64,000 nt of DNA from the NCBI GenBank assembly GCA_001510575.1, contig LNGK01000013.1:1-64000 (forward strand). The letters run 5' to 3'. Every line of letters starts with the position of its first letter. The first letter of the stretch is position 1. This DNA comes from Knoxdaviesia capensis (taxonomy: Eukaryota; Ascomycota; Sordariomycetes; Microascales; Gondwanamycetaceae). Under the pieces are notes generated by a model. That model made no database searches. It was not told the DNA's origin and saw only the letters and a program-made list of their open reading frames with translations. A program made the translations under genes and the position numbers. Below are positions 1-10,423 of this stretch, piece by piece.

Positions 1-390
1 ATACTAGGCTCTTCGTAAATCTATATTACGTCTATTATTATTCCCTAAGCTATTTATCGTAGCCTTATTCTTTATTATAAACTTCCGGCTATATAAAGGA
101 TAATATAACATGAATTATTCTAATATTTAACATCTGACGAGTGTTATTATATCGAGTTCCGTCCTCTACTATGCTCTACTATGAGTCAGATATTGATATC
201 CAAGATGCAACACCCACACATCACTCAACCTCCATAATGAGCTTCGTAAATTCTCACACATCATCAAGATATCCAGGACAGACTATGTTTCAACGCATGC
301 ATTGACGCTATTCCTACACCATGCAAGCCCCCAGATCTTGCGTCTAGGTCCCCCCCCCCTCCTCAGCTAATCTACTCCTGTCTCTGAGGC
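1..390. other. AT-rich, gene-free left edge
   Basis: The first ~200 bases are strongly AT-rich, made of TA/TTA-rich words, unlike the GC-rich gene that follows. No coding signal is visible. The composition resembles repeat-induced point mutation (RIP) debris or a decayed transposon, but no element is recognisable. Bases 340-390 are the 3' flank of the neighbouring reverse-strand gene. Confidence 0.5.
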
Positions 391-2006
391 CTACCCCCGC
401 TTCCCCTGCGCAACGCTCTTCACCCGCCGCTGCCCAAACACCGCCGCCCGGCGGTACTTGACAAAGAGCCGCAGCACATCGCGCACGACAAAGTACGCCA
501 TCCCGCCAACGAGGCTGCGGCCCCAGCGCGCCTGCATGATGCCCGTGGCGCGCGCCGTGCCCCACGGTGTGCGGCCGGGCGCCGCCGTCCACGCACGCGG
601 GAGCACAAGCCGCAGCGCCTCGCCCGCCGCGAACGAGATGCCCGGCAGGAACAGCGCCGTGACCACGCTGGTGATCATGTCGGCCAGGCCGATGCGCGCG
701 CGCGGCGGCAGGAGTTCCTCGATGGGCTGCGGCGGCGGCGGCGGCGGCAGCGCGGCGGGGACGTTGGGGGCCTCGGCAGCGTCGTCGGGGCCGTTGGCGG
801 CGGGCGGCGCGGGCTCTAGGGCGCCGGGCGGGAGGCCGAGGTCCATCGCGAACTGGTCGATGTCCTCCGCGGCCAGGCCCATGCGGTCCGGCACGCCGTC
901 GTGCATGATCACCTCGACGTCGACGTTCAGGTCCAGGCCGCCGTTGAACAGATCGACCATGCCGTCCCAGAACCCGCCCTGCGCGCGCGCCGGCACAGGC
1001 ACAAAGTCGTCGGCCGGCTGTTGCGCATCCACCGCCCCATTCTGGCCATTGCCGTTCTCATTTGCGTTCTCGTTCTCGTTCTCGTTCGCTTCGCCGTGAT
1101 TGTTATCGTTGTTATTGTTGTTGTTGTTTCCTGCCTCGACCGCAGGGGCCGGGCCAGCCACCCCAGGCATGTCGTCCGTGAGGCCCCGTAGCTTGCGATC
1201 GAGCTTGCGCTCCCACTTGCCGAGCAGCTCGTGGTAGAGCACCGTGTAAATCGAGTTGATGTAGGGTATCGCGGCGGCCGCCAGCTGCGGCGAGGGCGGC
1301 CACGTGAGGATGTCGGGGTCGCGGCCGACCATGTAGGTGGCGTACTGCAAACGGGAGAAAAGCGGCAAACGCGGGGGTTAGTAAACACATGCAAACGCAC
1401 CATACAAGCAGACAAACGCACACTTGGCCAACAGGAGAGCCAGCACACAGAAACACTTACGATGCCCAGCATCGGCAGGCTGAACGACGATGTCACCCCC
1501 GGGAACGTGTGCCAGAGGACCACCGCGGGGGCGACGAACGGGAGCACCGCCAGCCGCCCATAGCTCAGTCTCGGCGCCCCGTCAGCGCCAACCACCCGCA
1601 GGAACCGCATCGACGCATCAGGCCCCGCAAACACCGCGAGCGCGGTGGCTCCGTACAGGCCCAGCACCGCGGTGGCCCCGCCGGCAAACATGCCCAGCAG
1701 CACGCTGGGCGACGCGCGGTTGACCCGCCGCCGCACCGCATCGGCCGCGCGCACCACCGGGTCCCACGGCTCCTCGAGCTGCACCACCTCCTTGCACACC
1801 GGGCACTGCAGCGCGTGGCCCTCCGCCTCCAGGTCCGTAACCCACGCCATCGCGCACTCGTGGTGCGCCGTCAGCGAGCAGTGCGACGGGTACACCCAGT
1901 CGTTCGATGTGTTCGGGTCGCCCTCGTCCATCAGGCAGATGAAGCACCGCTTGAGCCCCGGCGCGGCGGCTGCAGGCCCCGGCGGCTGTCGCGTGCCCGA
2001 CTCCAT
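391..2006 (-). CDS. RING-CH (MARCH-type) membrane E3 ubiquitin ligase
   Basis: Two exons, complement(391..1344, 1461..2006), 499 aa. The 116-nt intron has GTAAGT and TTTGCAG and keeps the frame. Residues ~20-75 form a RING-CH-like zinc finger: CFIC, then a Cys-rich His stretch (SHCSLTAHHEC) and CPVC. Family members are membrane E3 ligases that ubiquitinate other membrane proteins. Hydrophobic segments follow the finger (starting VLLGMFAGG and LAVLPFVAP), with another pair near the C terminus (after ARIGLADMI and around GGMAYFVV). Between them lies an Asn/Glu low-complexity linker with a run of Asn and repeated NE units. An in-frame upstream ATG at 2081 would add 25 residues; I prefer 2006 because the finger then starts near the N terminus. 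Substrate and compartment cannot be told. Confidence 0.85.
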
Positions 2007-2509
2007 CCGGTGAGAAGCAGCCGGGAGATGTGAGATGTGTCGGGAGTCGAGTTCAGTTGAGTGGAAGTAATCGTGGTTCACGTCGGCAACGATCGTACGA
2101 GATAGTTGGTGAGGTGGTTGTGTTTAAGGTGAAGGAGGAGAAATATACTAACAGATCCAGTACGAAAGGAAAACAATAAGTACGACTAATCAAGGGGAAC
2201 AGCTTCTTTGTAATATAAACAAAGCAAAAGACTCGAGTTAGAGGAGGAATAATAATGACGATTTTGGGCAAGGTCGTAAGTGACTATATGATAAATATGA
2301 TAAGATAAACAAGCCTGACCCATAAATATCAGGACAGTTGGGGTGGGTTAGACCCTAGCTACAATTGCCTAGGGTTAGTCTGATACTCCTCCATCAAGTT
2401 ATCACATCAAGAAAAGGGAACATCTGCGCCTACATGATACTCAATATTGATGCTAGAAAAAGAATGTACTATCTGGGTTTCACCAGGGGATAGGCCACAC
2501 CCACTCTGC
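2007..2509. other. intergenic, A-rich, one telobox-like site
   Basis: Upstream region of the RING-CH gene and downstream flank of the oxidase pseudogene. It is AT-rich between ~2100 and 2340 and holds a TAGGGTTAG word at 2370-2378. No open frame with coding character is visible. Confidence 0.5.
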
Positions 2510-3946
2510 CGTTGCTGCTATCACCGATGGCGTGAAAACACAGGGTTATGGAACACATTGTCCGGGCCGTTTTGGGCCTGGACATCACGCAGCCGGCCCA
2601 GATGATCTTCCCAAATGCGCCTCTTTTCTTATTCTGTGCCACTGAACCGCGATTGGTAGCTTGCGTATATCCCCCATCTGTCGGAGTCCATCTGATTCAC
2701 CATCAGATCGTGCACGGCTTCGACAATGCCGTTGTTGCCAGGGTCAAGGTCCCCTGGGCCTTTCAAGAACAAAAAGGTGATGAGTGTTTTCTTGTCCCAG
2801 CGGGCAAAGGCTGTCGAATCATCGTCATCGGGCGACATTGCAGATTTAGGTCCTCCGACATAGTCCACCCGGATACGACAGACCGTCGAGCGAGGAGATA
2901 TGGGCTCCTTTGAGAGCGAGCGGTCCCAGGCGTTTTGGATGAGCCACAGCGGCAAAATCGTGACGAGGATGCTTCGGGAATTCCAAGAACCGACATGCTC
3001 ACTTACATCATCGGGATCAAACACGGGATCTCTAAGAAAATTGATGGTGGCTTCGGGCTCCTCACGCCCGACAGTCGAGAAGGAGAGACCCAGTCGAAGG
3101 AGGCTTTTGCCGGTGTGATCGTGAGCCTCAAACCGTAACTGTCCCCAGTTAGATCTAGCGCATGTTGTAAGTGCCACCACGAGTAGGCAACATCCGCTTT
3201 GTGGTCCAGCGTGGAATATTGCCGATAGATCTTTACGGTGTAGGGCGCCTTGCGTGTTTGAACTCCACAGAGAGGAGAGGCGATGACACCTAACGAACTT
3301 CCACCTCCCCGGATGGCCTAGAAGAGATCTTCGTGTTCGTCGTTTGAGCAATGGACAACCGTTGAGTTGCAAGCTCCACAGTTGCGCCGATGAGATAATC
3401 GAGGGTGAGGCCAAAAGCGCTCGTGGCGATACCCACGCCTCCGTAAAACACATGTCTAGCGATGCCATCAGTGGACCACAGAGCACAACCGTTAGTATGG
3501 CATGAGAGTTTCAGGGTCGCCCCGGCCCCAACCGTGACGGTACCATCGTGATGAGCGTTGACGGAGTTGATCCGTGACATATCGATGATCAAATGGCCGG
3601 GCTCTCCGCCGAAAGCGAGGCTTGCATAATACCGTCCTTGTAATCAAGCATTGAGAGGGATTTCAAAGTTGCTGCCACAGGAAATGGCAGCCTGAATTTG
3701 CAAGAGCGATTTGGCCGTGACGATGGCATGAAAAGGGTATTGGGGAATTGGACGGGATTTAGAAATGATCCAGCCAGCTGAAGAAGACTTTCCAGGGCGG
3801 TAGGGAATCCCGCCGGCGCTCAAACACTGTAGAAGGGGCATAGAGACTTTCAAATCACCGGCAAGGGAGCCTGGTGTACAGAGGACGACAGTGAGGCCGA
3901 AGAGCAGCCAGTGGTAAAGCCGGCGAGAGACAGATGTGCCACCCAT
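2510..3946 (-). pseudogene. broken FAD-linked oxidase (GOOX/BBE-like)
   Basis: Three reverse-strand segments in order make up one secreted flavin oxidase of the glucooligosaccharide-oxidase/berberine-bridge type. 3946-3647 gives a signal-peptide-like N terminus and the family's opening (CLSAGGIPY, then TAKSLLQIQAAISC). After an in-frame TGA at 3644-3646 the same frame continues with YASLAFGGE, LIIDMSRINSV, VTVGAGATL and AFGLTLDYLIGATV, the FAD_binding_4 core, to a stop at 3290. The C-terminal part continues in other frames: WDKKTLITFLFL and WGIYASY to a stop at 2629, then DHLGRLRDVQAQN and DNVFHNPVFSRHR down to ~2515. The flavin-attachment motif GGHSY reads QGRYY and the second anchor Cys is not evident. 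Two or more breaks plus lost cofactor residues argue for a dead gene rather than missed introns. Confidence 0.75.
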
Positions 3947-4501
3947 GGTGGACTTGGGGCATAGGATGTCCCGGCACAGGGATAGTGGGAGGCAAAAGGT
4001 GAGGCTGGTGAATCAGGCGTAGTGGTGAAACAGGTATGAGATAGGTGAGGGAGATGAGGAAAGAAAATGGAGAACAAGAAGAGAGAAAACTGAGAGCCAG
4101 AAGAAGAGAGGATGAAGAGGATATCCGCCAAGTTATCATTTCAAGGGATTCTGCGGATTTTGTGAGAAGTCGGACGGTCTGTCCATGTATGCTTGTCACC
4201 AGAGCCCTGACGGGGCAAGATCGAAGAGCCGAGCAGACGGACTGCCACAGGGAAGAGTATATGTATGCAGGAACGTTACACAAGCCGTGGGCAGAGGAGA
4301 TATTTCTATGTATTCTTGAGAGATTGTTTAGCAGAAGGCGCCTGGTTGCCGATATAGAACTTGACTACATCCTCCCTAAGTATGTCCAACGCACTTTTTG
4401 AGTGCCTTCTGTGGATGCTCCGGTTCTTACCACTTCCCCAAGCCGACCGTGCCATTCCAATCCCGAAGGCTCTACCCGTGAGAGGGAAATCTCACCAGCG
4501 C
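3947..4501. other. intergenic between oxidase pseudogene and DAP1
   Basis: Purine-rich on the plus strand around 4040-4110 (GA-rich), otherwise unremarkable. It would be the former promoter of the pseudogene and the 3' flank of the Dap1 gene. No gene seen. Confidence 0.5.
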
Positions 4502-5132
4502 CTACTTCTTCTCCTGCAGGGTCTTGTACTCGTCCTCCGACACCAGCTTTCCGACCACGGGGTACTTGGCCGAGAAGCTCTCCTCCCAGCCCTGCAGCGC
4601 CTCGAGCTCGGACGCGCCCAGCCCGTCGGCCGAGTACAGCGGGCCGTCGAGGTCCTGGGTCAGCATGTCCTGGTCGAACGAGTGGTGGGCGAGGCCCTTG
4701 GTGGCGTCGCGGCCGGCGAAGTTGGCGTACGCGCTGCCGGGGCCGTAGAAGTCGGGCCGCCGCGACACGTCGAACACGCGCCCGCGGATCGCGAGGTAGA
4801 TCGGCCGCCCGCCGTCGCCGGTGAACGGGAGGAGCGTGCGCGGCGTGTACGTGCGGAACAGGACCGCGGGCTCTTGTCGCGGGATCGACTGCGGCGCGCG
4901 CGGCTTGAGGACTGCGTACACCGTGTACACGACGACGGCCAGCAGGACCATGTTCAGCGGCGTGCCGAAGGTGCTGGAAAAACCGCGGAGAGAGAGAAAC
5001 GCGCACGTGTTAGCCGGTGCGAGCTTGGGAGCGGCGCTCGGGGCCGCGTTGGGGTGGTCCGCTGGGCGGCGGCCAAACGCGAGCTTACCCGTTTGTGCCA
5101 GCAGTGCCGGCTGCTGCTTGCTGTGAAGACAT
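4502..5132 (-). CDS. DAP1: Dap1-like membrane-associated haem-binding protein (MAPR)
   Basis: Two exons, complement(4502..4973, 5089..5132), 171 aa. The 115-nt intron runs from GTAAGC to CCAG and joins TNG to TFGTPLNM in frame. An N-terminal membrane segment (MVLLAVVVYTVYAV, ~residues 21-35) precedes a cytochrome-b5-like MAPR domain: FTGDGGRPIYLAIRG, VFDVSRRPDFYGPGSAY, FAGRDATKGLA. Tyr residues suited to axial haem ligation are present in this block. Family members bind haem and support cytochrome P450 enzymes such as Erg11 at the ER. Length and layout match fungal Dap1 (about 150-170 aa). Confidence 0.9.
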
Positions 5133-7872
5133 TGTGATGTGCGGTTGTGAATTGACTTATGTGATTGACGAGGTTCACAGTTGTAATGAGCTGCGGACTC
5201 GTTGCAGCATCTTTGTGGGAGGTGTTGTGCCGGATTAGAAATCGTCGTCCGGGAATGCGACTGATGTTGGACAGACAATCTTCCAGCCAGGGTTGATCAA
5301 ACTGCCGAGCGAAGACTGGGGAGTCTGTGAACCCTGGATGCCGAAAATGGGTGGGCAGCTGCCATCAGCTGGAAGACGCGGGGTGAGGGCTGAGTAAGGG
5401 TTGGGTCCAAACCCTACAGCTCTTAGGGTTGTCCGGCTGGAGATACTCCGCTCAGAAGTTCCAACGGGTCGTTGTATGTTGGCTTATGCTGGTTCATCTA
5501 TTGTGCTGATTACAGCCAGTATATGGAATCCGTCTCGCTTGTGGCTTACGCTTAATCCCGGCCCTGGTGCATTCAGTCCGGATGTCAACGAACTCCTGCA
5601 GCTCAACGTGTTTGGGCCCGAGATACGACGACCGGCAATATCCCCCCCCACGAGCCTGGTGCAATATTTAGCCCTCCAGCAGTGAAGGATTTAACACGGA
5701 ATCAGTCCCGAGCGGATGTTCATGCCTAGGTGGACTGTACGGCGAGTATTTCCAAGAACGACCGGGAGTTGGTGAGATGCTGTGGGTCGGGAGTACGTCA
5801 ACAGGTTGAAGCAACAAGAGTTCCGTCATCCGGTCTGCTATAGAGCACGTTCTATCTGACGTTGTTATTGCTGAAATGTCTATTCTTAGACTCGGGGAAA
5901 CCCACCGAGCCAACCCCCAATCCCGCTGCCTTGGGATTCTCCGTCTGGGGCAAAGTCTTGGTGCTGTTGATCGAGATGGCGCCGAGACTGTGCAGCCCGA
6001 CGGCCGTGACATGGTCCACAGTTCTGGTTAGGCGCATACACCTATATGTAGTGGGTGTAGTACATGCAATAGAGCAGAATCCGTGTAGTACATGTATCTT
6101 TCCCTATAGACTTCAAGTTCCAAGACGAAGAGTCAGGCCCATGACTACAGAATATCGACGACTGACATGGCCAGACACCACAGAAACGGCCACGTCCTTA
6201 TTGATCGGAAAAAGCCTCCCGCCGAAGAAACCTATATTTAGTCGCGGACAGCCGAAGAATTCCCACCTGGCGGAACCGCAATCGAAGAATCTAAAGGGAC
6301 ATGATAAAAGGGTTCAATATCCGAGTCCCCATATCCAGATAAACCCGGCAGCCATATTTGAGCCGGTGTTATCGGGTGCCATGCGTCCAGAGAAAAAAGA
6401 ACATGGGGGGAAACAACCTCTAATATTAGCCACTGGCCCAGAGGCTGAATAATTCGGGGTCTATTGCCTCGTGTTCCTCGGAATTCTGGTTCGCTCCGGA
6501 CTTGTTTATGGTTGTGCCTGGCTGGGAGAACTTGTGTCCCTGATCGGCGTGTAAGTGGGCTGCCGATATGTCGATCTTAGGGTATTCCGGACCAGGTAAC
6601 CGGCGCCGGACATATCCAGAAATAAGGAATGCAGCAGGGCGTGTTGCTCTGTACACCGAATCGGCTCCGATTCTGACATTGGGAATCTCTGCAAACGGAG
6701 AGACGCAATTACTGAGAGACAGTAAAAAGAAAAGAGAATTGGCCACGGAAGCAAGGCGTGCACGTAACGGCTGTGTGCATCTTTAGCCGTATATTACCTC
6801 CACCCCTCCGTGATATATGCGAACGACAGAAAATGAACCGGTCCTAGTGTCCACACCTAGAGACGCAAGAAAAAGAAAGTCTCTTTTCATGGGATTTGCA
6901 GGACATACAACATAGTCAGATGCACGTTTCGTGAGTACCGAGTCTCCATGGCGTACGAACAGCTGGGAGAGAGGTGGGATTTGGTGTGCATGCATGAAGG
7001 ACGTGTGATGGTGTCCTGGGTGTGTACGACACTCTACACTTCTGGCAATATGAGAGAGAACGGTCCCTTTTGAACACACAGACATGTCCTATATTACGTT
7101 TTGTCCAAGAGCGGTCCACGACGCGGGAAGCGAGGCTTAGCACCCCGAATCCCCATCGCCACCGAGGCTCCCTCTCTCTCACGCCCTCGCTCTCGCTCTC
7201 TCTAACATTCTGTACGGCCGACCTGCATACACCCGTGGAGAAGAACACGCAAGATCGATAGTATCAATATACCGCGCCCCGTCTGTCTGTGTGGAGACGC
7301 GCACTATAGACCGACATAGCGCAGATGATATGGAGATGGCCCACCGGGATCGATCTATATATGTGCATATTACCGTCTTTCTGCTCGTGATTCAATGGGG
7401 AACGGGACACATACTCTGCTGCGAGACGCAAAGCGGCCAAGGCCAGACGCCGCTATATATGGCCTGTGTGGCCCGCTGCTTCGTTCTGTGGAGGGGGGGG
7501 GGGAGGAGAGAGTGAGTGTGTGTGTGTATATGCGTGCCGAGAGCCCTTTTTGGAAGATGCCAGATACACGGTAGATGAACGACATCTTTTCTTTCTGTTT
7601 CATCCGCGATTGTTGAGTTCTGCAGTTTTGGAGTTTTGTGCTTGGAGGTTCACGATCACCGGACTTCTTTGCGTACCGAAGCTTTTCGAACGCCGACTTG
7701 CTCGTGTGTGGGGTGTGTGCAGTGCGCCTGGAACTGAACAGCACCAACACCGGGACTGACGACGTGGCTGATTCGCCCGACTGCGCGTCGTAGAAGACAC
7801 CCGCAGCCGACCCTCTCGTTTGAGGCCTCTTCACGAACGCCCAGATAGACTGCGCCGATACTCCCTCCGACG
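5133..7872. other. 2.7-kb stretch without recognisable genes
   Basis: Several open stretches exist (the longest 5862-6452 on +) but none shows a domain, splice-consistent extension or coding-like composition. Landmarks: paired telobox words AAACCCTA at 5409-5416 and TTAGGGTT at 5423-5430, a CT-rich tract near 7165-7203, and a G run at ~7492-7502 followed by a short GT run. The last few hundred bases would be the promoter of the secreted protein at 7873. Confidence 0.5.
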
Positions 7873-8615
7873 ATGCGGCCATCATCCTGGCTGTCCCTAT
7901 CATTAGCGATGTAAGCCACGCCTCGCAACTTCAGCCACCGCAGCCGACTCCCACCTGCAGGACCGCCTCCACGCCGGAATGAAGAGAGATACTAACACCG
8001 CACAGAGGAGTCCTCGCCCTCCCACAGGTCCGGATCACTCTGACCCCCAGCGTGATCTCCGGCCCAACCTCACGCACATTCACGTTCCCGACCGATATCG
8101 CCGGCTGGCCGACAATGCCGCCGCCTCAGCCGACCACCACCTCCTCCACCACCTCCACCACAAGCACAACCACCTCGACGACCACATCGACAACATCCAC
8201 CTCCACCTCGTCAACGCCGGTCGTGCTGCCGCCAAACTTCGGCGGCACGCCCGGCTCGCCCGGCCGCCCCCCCCCCCCCCCCNCCCGCCCGCCCGTGAGC
8301 CCCGGCCAGCCGCAACAGCCGCCCGCGCCCACCACCCCGCCGCAAACCGCCTTCCCGCCGACGCCCCAGCCGCCGCAGCCGCCGCCGGCTTCGCCGCCCG
8401 GCCCGCCCGTGTGCCCCACCATGGTCATCACCGGCGCCGCGTGCCGCACCTGCATGGTCCCGCAGTGCCAGGTGGTGCAGCCGCTGACCGTGGCGTGCGG
8501 GTGCGCCAATCCGCCGCCCGTCGCCGTCCTGAATTTCCCGTGTGAGGATCCGTATGCGTGCCAGCGGTTAGGGTGCAAGACGGCGTACCAGGTCATGACG
8601 CAGCCGTGTTTCTGA
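7873..8615 (+). CDS. small secreted protein: Thr/Ser/Pro stalk plus Cys-rich domain
   Basis: Proposed two exons, 7873..7910 and 8006..8615, 215 aa. Exon 1 reads MRPSSWLSLSLA, and splicing GTAAGC (7911) to GCACAG (8005), behind a TACTAAC-like branch site, continues in frame with IGVLALPQV, completing a good signal peptide. Next come a short beta-like segment (VRITLTPSV), a long Thr/Ser stretch typical of O-glycosylated stalks, a Pro-rich linker, and a C-terminal domain with ten Cys (CPTM, CRTC, CGC, ending QPCF). An undetermined base (N) at 8283 lies in a C homopolymer within the Pro linker, so linker length and frame depend on a poorly resolved spot; the frame agrees on both sides if the count is right. 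No family recognised; probably cell-wall or extracellular. Confidence 0.65.
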
Positions 8616-9066
8616 GGGGCATGGATGCATGTGAGAGGTTCTTTTTGTACATACTCTTTTTGGGATCTGGGAGATGATTTTGCTCTAAAAATCAAACGTG
8701 AACAGCGCAGGGTCCCTTACGGACTTGAATAAAATATGCGGTTTTGTTAATAAGTACAGTCTGAGATGTCGGGGAGAATATACAAGAAAGACCAAGTGAA
8801 GACGGCATGCAAAGATCTAACAATTGGAATACAGACAAATTTCGTAGGAAGCGGAAATGGAAGACAATGCCCAAAATCGTAAACATCGGAAAGCCCATGC
8901 AGTGAAAAACTTCAAAAGAAAGCCCCAAAGTCTAGTTACAAACAACATCTTGCAATATAAAGCAGTAGTTCGTGAAAACGTCAAAAAAGGAAGGACACTA
9001 CAGGGCGGCCTCGTACATATATAACAGAAAACACACAGGAAACAGACACAACACAGCACCTAAAGC
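8616..9066. other. intergenic, convergent 3' flanks
   Basis: Lies between the 3' ends of the secreted-protein gene (+) and the helical protein gene (-). It is AT-rich relative to its neighbours and probably holds both polyadenylation regions. No gene seen. Confidence 0.5.
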
Positions 9067-10423
9067 CTAACCCCGGTACTGACCGCGCCCGTCCATCTCC
9101 TCACGGAGGAACGACAGAGAGTTGCGGCCCGCCCAGCTCTCCAGACCCAGGTCCTCCGGGTTTTTCACGGCGTTGCGCACAGTATGCTCCGCAAAGTCGA
9201 CGTGCAGCGTCTCGCGCTGCGGCCGGCGCCGGCTGAGCTCTTTCGCCAGCTTGCGCGACCGCGACTTCCACCACGGCGTGCTGCCGGACGACGTGGCCTG
9301 CGCCAGACACCGCCGCAGGAACATCAGCAGGAAGCACGCCTGGTCGAGCCGGCCCTCCGCGGCTAGCATCTCGCACACCGTGAGCAGGCGCGGCAGTTCC
9401 AGCCCGCGCTCGCCGTCGAGGTTGAACTGCGCGGCGGAGGACAGGGAGACCGGCACGGCGGAGCGGCGCGCGGCGGGTGGCATCGAGACGGATGCCGGGC
9501 GGTCGCGGTCGGAGTCGAGGTTGGCGGTGAGGTACAGCAGCGTCCAGTGGATGTAGACCTCGGTCTCGGTCAGCGGCTCCAGGCGGCGGTCGAGGCTGGA
9601 GATGGTGCCGTACTTGGTGGAAGTGCGGCACAGGAACGTGACACATTCGTCGGGGGCGGCTCGCACAGTTTCAACGTGGCAGTGGTAGAGAAGCACCAGC
9701 AGATCCTTCTCCTGGGGGGTAATCAGGGTGGCATCAGACGCCCGGAACGGTGGCAGCGCGGCAGTAGATGTGGCAACTGCTGTGACTGCTGCGGCTGCCG
9801 ATGTTGCCGCGGCCGCCGAAACCGCCCGCATACGCGTGCCGGAGCGAAGCGGGCGACCAGAGGGAAGCGGCGGAACGGTGGACACTGTCGACAAGCTGCG
9901 CTTGAGTGCCATGGCCGCGCTCGCGCGGTCACTGAACGGGTTGCGCTCGCCCTCGTTGACCAGGAACGGATTGACGAAGCGAGCAAGATCGAGCAGGTCG
10001 TCGGACGGCGGGCCCATATCCATGGCTAGGCGCAGGATGGTCACCTCGATAAGCAGCGTAACGTAGTCGCGGATATTACACGCTGCACGGGCATCGGCAG
10101 CCTGTGCGGTCAGCTGGGCCAGGCTGGGGTCGACTTGCTCGGCGGCATCGTGGGGAGAGCGCGACTCGAAGATATAGCGGCGGCGCGCAGCGGCGGCAGT
10201 GAGGATTCCCTTGGTGGCCTGGGCGGAGATTGCCGGCGGCAGATCGGACGTGCGAATGGTCGACGTGCCGTAGTGGCCTCCGTTGTACCCCGGAAACGGT
10301 TCGAAGTGCGCCGACCGCACGTTCATCGGCCTGTTGCCAAGAGGTGTCCGTGTTAGTACTAGTGGGTCCGCAACAACAAAACCGGCCGGACCGGGTAACT
10401 CACGTTGAGCTGGTGATGCCCAT
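9067..10423 (-). CDS. uncharacterised helical protein with N-myristoylation start
   Basis: Two exons, complement(9067..10330, 10404..10423), 427 aa. Exon 1 is only 20 nt and encodes MGITSS plus part of a Thr codon. The 73-nt intron has GTGAGT, a TACTAAC branch site and CAACAG, and the join reads MGITSSTPMNVRSAHF. Gly2 with Ser6 fits the N-myristoyltransferase consensus. The rest is mostly helical with a low-complexity Ala/Thr/Val middle (~residues 175-205), a run TEVYIHWTLLYLTANLDSD and a basic stretch WWKSRSRKLAKELSRRR. No transmembrane segment and no recognised domain. A downstream in-frame ATG (10326) would give an unlipidated form of 419 aa. I infer a peripheral membrane protein of unknown role. 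Confidence 0.75.

Noticed and set aside
5862..6452. 196-codon forward frame in the gene-free stretch
   Set aside because: Sequence is low in recognisable motifs, has no family resemblance, and no supporting intron or promoter pattern was found.
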